A stretch of DNA of 64,000 bases from Xestospongia bergquistia. Its lineage: Eukaryota > Porifera > Demospongiae > Haplosclerida > Petrosiidae. This document shows, piece by piece, positions 48,100 to 56,189 of the stretch (position 1 is its first letter; every line of letters begins with the position of its first letter). The position numbers and the translations under genes were made by a program. The DNA lies in contig OZ014413.1 of NCBI GenBank assembly GCA_963965975.1, positions 5,404,001 through 5,468,000 of the forward strand. The letters are read 5' to 3'. A model generated the notes under the pieces. It ran no database searches, was not told where the DNA came from, and saw only the letters and a program-made list of their open reading frames with translations.

Positions 48100-48560
48100 T
48101 TTATATTGTTTCTACAGTATTACTAGTCACTATGATATCATGAACATGACACAAATGACTGTTCAGAACCAGAACAATGAAATATCTATAGAAATATGAA
48201 GGAAGACTGTTTGAAACTCCAAGATTACAAAAGCATTAACATTTCAATGTACACATATGATTGAAATCCAAGCTGATAACAGAGCACATTAGAATCAATA
48301 GTTACCCAAGGTCATCACATACTGAGCCCTAGGCATTTTAGTGACATATCTGTACATTGCTTTCATTGTCTAAACTACCTCAACATGTCTGATATCACCA
48401 TTAGAACAATTAGTACACACAGTTGTGTTAGCCACTATATAAAATAGGAACAAATGAAAAAAAAATTAGCAAATTCATGAATGCAAAATTCAGAATCATC
48501 ATAATATAGGCTACAGCTTTGTCTTCCATAAGATGTACTATATAAACAGTCCCACATCTA
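48100..48560. other. No exon recognised
   Basis: Between the SRCR and EGF exons. A minus-strand stretch ANTTVCTNCSNGDI near 48440 is preceded by no clear acceptor. It may be a decayed module. Confidence 0.35.
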
Positions 48561-48572
48561 ACTAATATATAC

Positions 48573-48696
48573 CTGGACAAAGAACTCCAGCATTATCATG
48601 ACAGTTACAATTGTATAATATGGAGTTGCTATGTGAACAGTTGACAAGATGTTGTTCAGTACCAACCAGAGGACAAGTAGCAAATCTCTTCCTAGC
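48573..48696 (-). pseudogene. SRCR-domain C-terminal exon
   Basis: Acceptor CATGCTAG and donor CCAG|GTATAT bound an exon reading RFATCPLVGTEQHLVNCSHS, NSILYNCNCHDNAGVLCP. The C-x-L-x-G-x-E-x-x-L-x-x-C ... H-x-x-A-G-V-x-C pattern is the diagnostic last third of a scavenger-receptor cysteine-rich domain, an extracellular ligand-binding module. The exon itself is open. Combined with EGF exons downstream it suggests a secreted or membrane receptor. The first two thirds of the domain were not found upstream. Confidence 0.65.
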
Positions 48697-48879
48697 ATGG
48701 AAGAACATTGCAAATACTAAAACTTACTAACTGAGGTACCTGCTCCTTATTAGAGAAGGTGGACTTATTACGTGAATTATCTGCTCCTTATGAGATATCT
48801 AACTGAAGGCTCCCTTCCCAGTATATATACGGCAGTAAAAATATTTACTATGAGCAACGTTACTTAAATTAGGCGGAAA

Positions 48880-49159
48880 AGGACTGTGAACAGATCACGT
48901 CATTGTATTGACCCTTGATACCGTTTGTGAAGCGTGCCTTGTGCTATCGAAGTTGTTAGTTCTAACCGTGTCTTAACTAAGGAAAACCTCGGATATAATT
49001 TCTTTCTGGGCTCTTTAATATCTTCCTAGAGTTGTTACCTCTCTGTCTTTGACGTAACTCAGTTATCAAGTCTGTCTGAATCAGGATATAATTTTCAGGC
49101 AATAATAATTGCATCGCACCAGCTGTTATTTCAGGTGAGTCAGTGTTACTAATAGCCAC
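48880..49159 (-). pseudogene. First exon of gene family N, copy 4 (best N-terminus)
   Basis: ATG at 49159: MAISNTDSPEITAGAMQLLL, PENYILIQTDLITELRQRQR, SRKILKSPERNYIRGF, then a stop at 48977 unless the frame shifts (next frame: SLVKTRLELTTSIAQ). The SLVK..L.. part aligns with LVKIWHKLTNIIAHR of copy 2, so one base has been lost or gained near 48980. No signal peptide or TM. Unrecognised family; probably begins a larger cytoplasmic protein. Segment R lies immediately 5'. Confidence 0.5.
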
Positions 49160-50535
49160 TTTGTTTTCTCTTTAGCAGAGTGTATTTATTTGTTAAAAGT
49201 GATATAAAGGTATAAAGAGAATCTTGACTCATGACAATCATCATAATAAGTGTACTATTCCTGATATGTTTGGTCATTTGGTACCTTTGTGGTCTTTAAT
49301 TGGTTGTTGAAGGTCAATTTTTATGTCCCTCTCATCACAATCTAAAACACCATCCATTGTTATAATGAACCACATTTTGTTGTGAATATAATGCTTGATA
49401 ATTTCATGAGTGTAGTTGTGCATGTCCTGTTAACATCTTTTATTGTAACATTTGATAGTGTCTTGTCAACAGGTATGACTTGGAAATTATGACTTCCTTC
49501 TACCAGAAATCAAATTCAAATACAGTTCAACACAATTTTTCATCAAAAGTCTCAATACATCTTGAATTATTGGTGAATACTCTTGTTTTAACTTTTGTCA
49601 ACTGGAATAAAGACTAAAAGCTACATCAATCATTTCTCAAGGTATTTAATACTAATTCATTATTATTTAGTTTAATGTAACATACATGTATATAACATAA
49701 GGTGAGTCAAACTTTATATATGAGAAATATTTTTAAAATATACTTTTTAAGTGCCGGTTAATGCAAGCTTAATTTTTTGATCAGTATTAGGTATAACATT
49801 AGCAAATATAGAGCTAATAGTACATATTTTTTATACACTTGCCTATGACAAATGGTTGTTTTTCTCATCACGATATTATCAATAACTTGGAAACACTTTT
49901 CTCAGTTCTAGATTATATTTCAACAATTTTCATAGTTACAAGTTGTTAGGCAAAATGATACATAAGTGTATATGATGATATTTTAATAAACATGCTTACA
50001 TTAAGAACTCATGGGCAAAGATAAGTTGAAATGTTCTTTGCCCCTCTACTCAGTTTACATAGCCTAAATGATTTTATAGGAGAAGTATAAAGCTTATCTT
50101 ATAAGCTGCAATGCAACAGAGCATCAAGATTCTTTGGAACTCCTCTAAGACATTAATTATTTCTATGTTTATAGCATACTCATAAAGATAGACAGATTTC
50201 ATCACTTCAACATCTTTTAGAAGAAAATTCATTCCACTACCCAAACATTTCAGGTCATTATCTTGATGATGACATTATTGGTTATTGATAATTATAAGTA
50301 CATTCATGTACTATTGTAGATCAGGAAACGTCCACGTTACAAAAGTTTCATGTAAAAAATAAACATATTGGAAAACAAATTGGCAAGTACAAATATTTAT
50401 TAACCCCTAAATTTTGCCACATGCAACACATTGAACACTATTGAAGAGTATGGATTTTATTAGAAAAAAATGCAAGTCTGCAGTAACACTATGATGACTA
50501 ACATGTTTGCAATTTTGCTTGTATGTCTGAACTGC
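49160..50535 (+). repeat. Duplicated segment R, copy 5 (full)
   Basis: Best partner of 1-1200, and extends further left than the window allows for copy 1. It includes the region 5' of the N exon and therefore likely its promoter, although no TATA-type element can be singled out in such A/T-rich DNA. It ends where piggyBac element 4 begins. Confidence 0.7.
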
Positions 50536-50592
50536 ATAGCCAGAAAGGAAGTAATCTCTTTGTCTACAAATGTTATATCAGTTAGTGATTAA

Positions 50593-51830
50593 CCCTTTGT
50601 GCTCCAAAAACACATTTATGTGTCAGTAAATAATCTCACGCCAGAGCCAATGACGCATACATGCGTCAATGCACTAACCTACCAATGTTTTTCTTGACTT
50701 GACTTTGAGAGTCTTCCTAGTTTGCTTATTCTATACTATTTCAAAGTTTTTCACGCCCAACACCCACTCAATACCTGCCCACTCACAATTTACAGCTGTA
50801 CCAGCTCCACCTGCTAGAGATAGTGATGGCCAAAGACAGATGATGTTATTGCAAGAGTTTTTTATTGACTGTGAAGAGTCATAATTCAGTGATATATTTG
50901 AGGGTATGCAAACAAATAAAATACATGATAGATTATAATTATACAGAAACTAATATCAGTGATGGTGGTGATTCTGATGATGATATCTTTGGTAAAACTC
51001 AGATTTAAATAGTAAGTTGTACAATATAAATACAAATAACATACAGCACCTCAGATGTAATGCCAACAACAGATAGAGAGATAGAAGGAGATACACAAAC
51101 AGATAGTGAAAGAAGTAGGTCACCATTATCACCATTATTTTCTGGTTGTGGAAGAGGACAAGGTCGTGTGAGTCGTGGAAGGGGACGAGGTTGTGGAAGA
51201 GGACAAGAACGAGGTCTTGGAAGAGGATATGTTCATGGAAATGGTTGTCAAGGAAAGCCTGACACTGACACTTGGACAACAATAACTGACTTGGACTCTG
51301 ACTACACACCAACTACCATACCTTTCAGTGAAAAATTTGGTCCATAGATAGCATTGACACGTGATGCTAGTCCATTAGATTTCTTCTTGCTGTTCTTTGA
51401 TGATGCAATATTGAAAATGCTGATTGATGGTACTAACAACAGTTATGCTAGTGATGTAATTGCAGAGAAGGAGAGGAATGGAAAGCTAACACCAAAGTCA
51501 AGGTAGAAAAACTGGAGACCAGTGACAACAAGTGAGATAAAAGTAGCTGTTGCTGTTATTATCAATATGGAAGTAATCCACTGCCCAGAGCATGAAGGAT
51601 ACTGGAAGACATCCTGGGAAACTTATGTTCCCTTTTTCCATGATGTTCTGTCTAGGAACAGGTTTGAGGAGATCTTTTGGGTGTTGCATCTCCCAGAAGT
51701 GACTACACCCACACACCGTATTGACAAAGTAAAACCATTCCTTCATACCCTCGTAACTTCATTTCAGAGTGTTTTTTATCCTGGATATGAAGTTTCAATA
51801 GATGAGACTATGATTGCTTTTGCATATGAA
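50593..51830 (+). mobile_element. piggyBac-family transposon 4, left end preserved
   Basis: TTAA (50589-50592) followed by CCCTTTGTGCTCC, with two subterminal palindromes (ACACATTTATGTGT 50610-50623; GACGCATACATGCGTC 50652-50667). The transposase is open over long stretches, but the element is cut off after the first catalytic Asp and joined to a MADF fragment; no right end was found. Confidence 0.85.
50940..51830 (+). pseudogene. piggyBac transposase 4, RG-rich N-terminus, 3'-truncated
   Basis: An acidic exon (TNISDGGDSDDDIFGK), a short intron (GTAAGT near 51013 to ACATACAG near 51048), then an open frame from 51060: PTTDREIEGDTQTDSERSRS, an RG-rich tract (GRGQGRVSRGRGRGCGRGQ), FSEKFGP, TAG (51345-51347), TRDASPLDFFLLFFDDAI, a second TAG near 51504, TSEIKVAVAVIINMEVIHCP, EGYWKTSWETYVPFFHDVLS, RFEEIFWVLHLPE and EVSIDETMIAF (first catalytic Asp, ~51800). 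The two in-frame stops are the only lesions before truncation. The RG tract is not part of the catalytic fold; it may bind nucleic acid. Confidence 0.85.
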
Positions 51831-51839
51831 CTAAACTCC

Positions 51840-52288
51840 GCCCTCATCATAGAGACCGAAGTGTTGCTGCTTGCTTTGCTTTACAGATGACGAAGAAGGT
51901 GGCAGAAATGAAGAAGAACAATGTGGGTGCGTTCTATATTCAAAATAGCATGACAAAAGTGTATTAATTCTGTTTGTTGTTTGTTCAGTTACCTTGCTAG
52001 CCACTTCCTTCCATGTGTGCTCTTGCATCTTTGTAGCTTTTGCTGGAGACTTGCCACAAGCAAGGGAAAAAGCGAACAGCCTCAACAAGTTTCTCGTCTG
52101 CCATGGAACACGTAGTTATTGAAATCCGATTAGCTGAACGCATTGCTTGGAAAGTCAAGATAGAAATTGATTCTATCCTCGCATTGCGACACATCGTTTT
52201 TATGCGTCATGCACACACTGTGTTCATAAATTGACATAAGTATGCAATGCAATGTGATGCAAGGCTTTGCGTTATGTGAATCAGCCTT
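51840..52288 (-). pseudogene. MADF-domain protein fragment, Harbinger-transposon associated
   Basis: ATG at 52104: MADEKLVEAVRFFPCLWQVS, SKSYKDARA, a one- or two-base frame break, EHTWKEVASK and a donor AAG|GTAACT (51993). This is the first half of a MADF (Myb/SANT-like) DNA-binding domain, found in host regulators and in the accessory protein of PIF/Harbinger transposons. The region right of the start ends with AAGGCTGATTCACATAACGC (complement of 52267-52286), next to TTAA. This end resembles Harbinger termini (from memory). A possible second exon (to ~51840) has low-complexity Ser. Truncated against piggyBac 4. Confidence 0.5.
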
Positions 52289-52289
52289 A

Positions 52290-52595
52290 ACACTGATTGC
52301 CTTATGTTAGAATATTTATTATATGTTAATGAAAGGCCATTATTTTTAACATACCCTTCTTTAATATGAAAAGCACTCAGACATGACTAAAGAATGGTTT
52401 AGATCTTAAAAGTAGCAGTGGAATATGTTAAAGTACTTGTGATGATTGTTTTGGATTATATCTAAACATATAAAGTACTCTTATGACTAACTTACAACCA
52501 CATTTCTTACCACCATATACCAAAAGGTAATACTCAAATTCATTCCATTAATAGACTGAAGTTGAGTATTATACTGTCATACACACACACACATA
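52290..52595. other. No gene recognised
   Basis: A/T-rich spacer with a short (CA)n at 52581-52592 running into the TA tract. Confidence 0.45.
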
Positions 52596-52622
52596 ATATA
52601 TATATATATATATATATATATA
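52596..52622. repeat. (TA)n microsatellite, left flank of palindrome
   Basis: Pure TA run abutting the left end of the 407-bp inverted-repeat arm; a matching TA tract flanks the right side at 53554-53632. Confidence 0.85.
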
Positions 52623-52664
52623 GAACAGAATTAAAGGACAAAAGAACAGAGCTCTCGCTGTGTT

Positions 52665-52707
52665 GCTGTTACTCCGAGTTTCACGCGTTATGCGATCGTC
52701 AGACAGC
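52665..52707 (-). ncRNA. Hammerhead ribozyme (left arm)
   Basis: Reverse complement shows, 5' to 3', GCUGU (stem I), CUGACGA (conserved CUGANGA core), stem II with CGC/GCG around loop AUAAC, GAAA core, short stem III (ACU CGG AGU), GUA cleavage triplet and ACAGC closing stem I. It is identical in arrangement to the right-arm copy. It lies between the protein stop and the outer end of the arm. Confidence 0.75.
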
Positions 52708-52755
52708 TGGATACTACTCTGTTTGCAGGCTGGTTATATAGCATCGAGGTGTTAA

Positions 52756-53025
52756 CTATGTCTTATCCCTAGAGAAGTGTGCTAAATAGTACTTGTTTTC
52801 GTGTCGGCATTTTGAAACGAGTTCGGATCTTTTATTCAGGGTGGTGGTTTTGTCGGCGTTGATGATAGAGAGCTTTTCCGTTAGGCAAAGGTCGCACCGC
52901 TTTGTTGTGTTGGAGTAGGCTTGTGCCCTTCGGTTTATTGACCAGGTGATTTTGAATTCCTCGCCTTCTTTCTTCAATTGCCAAACATACTTCGATAGTT
53001 CCGTGCTATTTCCGTATTTCTCGTG
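52756..53025 (-). pseudogene. Penelope-like element GIY-YIG C-terminus (left arm)
   Basis: The minus frame reads RHEKYGNSTELSKYVWQLKK, EGEEFKITWSINRRAQAYSN, TTKRCDLCLTEKLSII and LNKRSELVSKCRHENKYYL to a TAG (~52756). 'N-S-T-x-L-S-K-Y-V-W-x-L-K' is the last conserved block of GIY-YIG endonucleases fused to Penelope-like reverse transcriptases. The following C-x2-C ... C-R-H is the accompanying metal-binding-like segment. The RT domain and the catalytic GIY-YIG residues are absent: the copy is 5'-truncated, as is common in target-primed retrotransposition. Element class is supported by the hammerhead fold downstream. Confidence 0.75.
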
Positions 53026-53027
53026 CC

Positions 53028-53092
53028 TGATTGATTGCATGCAATCAATCAGGTTATACAATAATACAAGGTTTTATATATTTTTTTATATA
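53028..53092. other. Palindrome spacer
   Basis: 65 bp between the two arms. Its first half is a perfect inverted repeat centred at 53039/53040 that includes the last two arm bases. The rest is A/T-rich (GGTTTTATATATTTTTTTAT). Confidence 0.85.
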
Positions 53093-53094
53093 GG

Positions 53095-53364
53095 CACGAG
53101 AAATACGGAAATAGCACGGAACTATCGAAGTATGTTTGGCAATTGAAGAAAGAAGGCGAGGAATTCAAAATCACCTGGTCAATAAACCGAAGGGCACAAG
53201 CCTACTCCAACACAACAAAGCGGTGCGACCTTTGCCTAACGGAAAAGCTCTCTATCATCAACGCCGACAAAACCACCACCCTGAATAAAAGATCCGAACT
53301 TGTTTCAAAATGCCGACACGAAAACAAGTACTATTTAGCACACTTCTCTAGGGATAAGACATAG
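53095..53364 (+). pseudogene. Penelope-like element GIY-YIG C-terminus (right arm)
   Basis: Mirror image of the left-arm coding piece. An upstream-open frame from the arm edge contains the NSTELSKYVW block (~53108); a shorter ATG frame at 53143-53364 encodes KKEGEEFKITWSINRRAQ, AYSNTTKRCDLCLTEK, LNKRSELVSKCRHENK, YYLAHFSRDKT and TAG. The coding sequence is undamaged where present, which suggests recent insertion. No RT domain. Confidence 0.75.
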
Positions 53365-53412
53365 TTAACACCTCGATGCTATATAACCAGCCTGCAAACA
53401 GAGTAGTATCCA

Positions 53413-53455
53413 GCTGTCTGACGATCGCATAACGCGTGAAACTCGGAGTAACAGC
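53413..53455 (+). ncRNA. Hammerhead ribozyme (right arm)
   Basis: Order on the plus strand: GCTGT (53413-53417, stem I), CTGACGA (53418-53424), TCGC-ATAAC-GCGT stem-loop II (53425-53437; first pair U-U, then three G-C pairs), GAAA (53438-53441), stem-loop III ACT-CGG-AGT (53441-53449), GTA cleavage triplet (53448-53450), ACAGC (53451-53455) complementary to the stem I start. All universally conserved core bases of a type I hammerhead are present. Terminal repeats of Penelope-like elements are known to carry such minimal hammerheads, where self-cleavage processes the element RNA. Confidence 0.8.
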
Positions 53456-53499
53456 AACACAGCGAGAGCTCTGTTCTTTTGTCCTTTAATTCTGTTCTA

Positions 53500-53552
53500 A
53501 CCCGCTCTGTCTAAACGACATCGAGCACTCTTCAACAGACTTAGATACTTCA

Positions 53553-53553
<1 letters not shown>
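53500..53553 (+). other. Right-side extension of the retroelement end
   Basis: ACCCGCTCTGTCTAAACGAC and the following ~35 bases continue the element-like, less A/T-rich sequence beyond the right arm. They have no partner on the left, so the two copies end at different positions before TA repeats. Confidence 0.5.

Positions 53554-53632
<79 letters not shown>
53554..53632. repeat. (TA)n microsatellite, right flank
   Basis: About 39 uninterrupted TA units. Confidence 0.95.
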
Positions 53633-53633
<1 letters not shown>

Positions 53634-53639
53634 GTGTTA

Positions 53640-56180
53640 TACACGTATAATGGTATATCTGTAACAATAAGTAACTAATAAAATAATAAATGTTTTATGT
53701 AGGCTAGTGGTATGAATGTACTGTAAAATATAGTGTAAACACATAGCCATTCACTATTAAGGGAGAATAGGCTGTACATAATTATGGTTTATTTTCAAGA
53801 TGTTATTTTCTTTTTTTGGTATGAGGTAAACTTGCCTTCTAAAAATCTAAGGACCTTTTTGGTTGACTTCCATGGCAGTTTCCTTTAATTGGGTCTTTGC
53901 AAAAGGTATTAATTAGCCTAAGGTGAGATATAAAACTTAGTAACATTCCAGAACTCTTGTACATTTGGATTTTCACTTGCTCTGCATCTCTGCTTTGGCA
54001 TTCAAAACATTTTTCAATAGGATTTTGTGAAAGGTTCTCACTTTTTTGAACTTTGTGCAAAATGTCTTTTGAGCCTAATCTGTGTAATTTAATTATTTTT
54101 CAATTTATAGATGCTCCATCAAAAGTGGGTGACAGAACTTTAAAGTGTCATCTTAGTAATTTGTTTAGAGCTTTCCAAAAGGTTTGAATGAGTAGCTCAC
54201 CTTGGTATGGACAGAATTGTGCATATTGTGTAGTCTTTGCTTTCATTCATTTGATACAATTATCTATAATTAGCATGACTTCTTGGAGGCATTATATGAT
54301 TACTAATAGGATTACTATGTCGATGAATAGTCTTGGTAAAACATCATGATATTTGATCCAGTAGTTATATCAGTTTACATTATGATGAATTTGTAATTCA
54401 CAATTCTTTTGATGTACTGTGCTTATTTCTAATATAGTGGAATCAAGTACATAGGCGTCTAAAAACAATCATTCATGTAGAATTATTTTACAGATAGTTC
54501 TACTAACTTGATAATGTGTGCACATCACAAAATTTACCTTCTGAATTGGCAAAGCAAAAATGACTGGTATCTACTGGATCAAACATTGCTAAAACCTCAG
54601 ATAAAGAGTTTATTTTGGCAGGGATATGATTCAGCAGTGTACATTTGACAGATTCTAAAAGAGTGTTATGTAAAGTGAGCTTTGATGTGCCACCATTATA
54701 GATTGTTACATTTCAGCATTGAAACGTTTCCGGAAATTGAGTGTTTGAGATGTTATTATCAATGTCTAGCCATGCTATAGTATAGCATAAAGTGGTGTGA
54801 TAACATGGCTACAGTCAATCAACCTTTAGATAATAATACCAAGGAATGAAATATCTGTTGGTACAAACAGTGAAGGAAAAGAGCGTGAATATAAATTGAC
54901 TTTGGAAGTGATAGCATTAAAGATCTGGGAAGTTGACCTGTGCTTTCTATAGTAGTCTGATTTTTCTCTTACCCATCTGAAACGAAAGTAATTATTAATA
55001 ACTTTTTAAGTGTACGACAGTTAATTTTTGTACTGAATATATATGCATGGTTTGTATCTTGGATTAGTACGTCCTTATTTGTTCTAAATAGTTAGTCCTA
55101 AATCTTTTAGTAGTAACATTGCTATAAGAAGAAAGCCACAAAAGTATGTTTAGTGCTGTTTTCATTGTAGATTAATGCACAATAATAAGTCAAAAAATGA
55201 TTTGAATTTAAAGACTTTTAGTAGGTACATTAATTAATAAAATTAAATACCAAAAAATACTACATTTGAATTTTACATTATGTTATTCATTGTTGCATCA
55301 TAGTTGGTGGGTGGATATACCAAGTAAGCGTTGACACACTGGTGTTGTGAAGTAAATTCCAGCGCATTATCAAATTTTTTGTTCAAACAGAAAACAAAAA
55401 TCAACTAACAAGTAATAATCAGGCAATCTTTGTTCTGCTTTTGCAATCAAATATTGTTTTGGTATCTCTCTGTATGCTAGGCCTTTGACACCAATACAGT
55501 TAAAGCAAAAGTGAGGAGAATAAAATTTAGCCAGTGTAGACTTGATTGTAATCTTGATTCTTGGTATATAATTTTAAAAGTGAACACTTTGTCTCTTAAA
55601 AAGGATTCATTATGTGCTGTTAGTATATATAACTGATTATTAGCATCCTACATATTAGAGACATCAATGTGACGAGGTATGTATAATTTAGCATGCTATG
55701 GTAACTGACAGTTTGTATATGTCCACACAATTGGAGAGACAGGGACAAAATCTTTGAACTTGAACTTATTGCTAGCAAAGCTAACTCCAATCCATAATTA
55801 TTATAGCTTTACTTTTACTGCTCTTTCTGGCACAACCAGTGTAATACCATATTGACTGGAATGATATACTAAGCCAGTTGGATCTACTGATACTTCGATG
55901 AGCACTTCAAAGCTGGCTAAAAATATGTAAACAAGGTTATTTAGAATTGACCAATTAAGAGCTGTCAATTAGATTCACGCTGTGCTCACGCGATTTACTG
56001 TAATCTTAGCAGCATTTCAGCAATATCACCGATAGATAAAATTTTAAAACATACATCATATATATATAAATGCAAGTAAATGTCTACAAAGTCACTTTGA
56101 ACTTGACATACTCATCTCTTACACAATATATTGTTTCAAACAATTATACTTTATTAAAAAATCACTGCAATGGAACCATA
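53640..56180. other. No gene recognised
   Basis: The minus frame at 53839-54060 (CFECQSRDAEQVKIQMYKSS) matches nothing I know and lacks supporting splice sites. The remainder (54.1-56.1 kb) looks like decayed genic sequence with no readable domain. Confidence 0.4.
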
Positions 56181-56189
56181 TAGTGTCAA

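Larger units (their letters stand above)
52621..53499. repeat. Large near-perfect palindrome, two 407-bp arms (Penelope-like element ends)
   Basis: Bases 52621-53027 and 53093-53499 are inverted copies. The coordinates pair symmetrically end to end (sum constant at 106120), so there are no indels. The only difference I noticed is near 52815/53305. A 65-bp spacer (53028-53092) contains a further perfect palindrome with the inner arm edge (GATTGCATGCAATC core at 53033-53046). Each arm holds, from the centre outwards, the C-terminal coding end of a GIY-YIG-type retroelement protein, a stop, and a hammerhead-like ribozyme. The base composition is clearly richer in G+C than the surroundings, which fits a recent insertion. 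Confidence 0.93.

Noticed and set aside
50956..51312. 118-codon minus-strand frame rich in His/Leu/Phe
   Set aside because: Antisense shadow of the RG-rich piggyBac 4 N-terminus.
52756..53364. Retroelement coding pieces considered as a bacterial or viral contamination because of higher G+C
   Set aside because: The GIY-YIG C-terminus plus hammerhead matches metazoan Penelope-like elements, and host-type TA repeats flank both sides.
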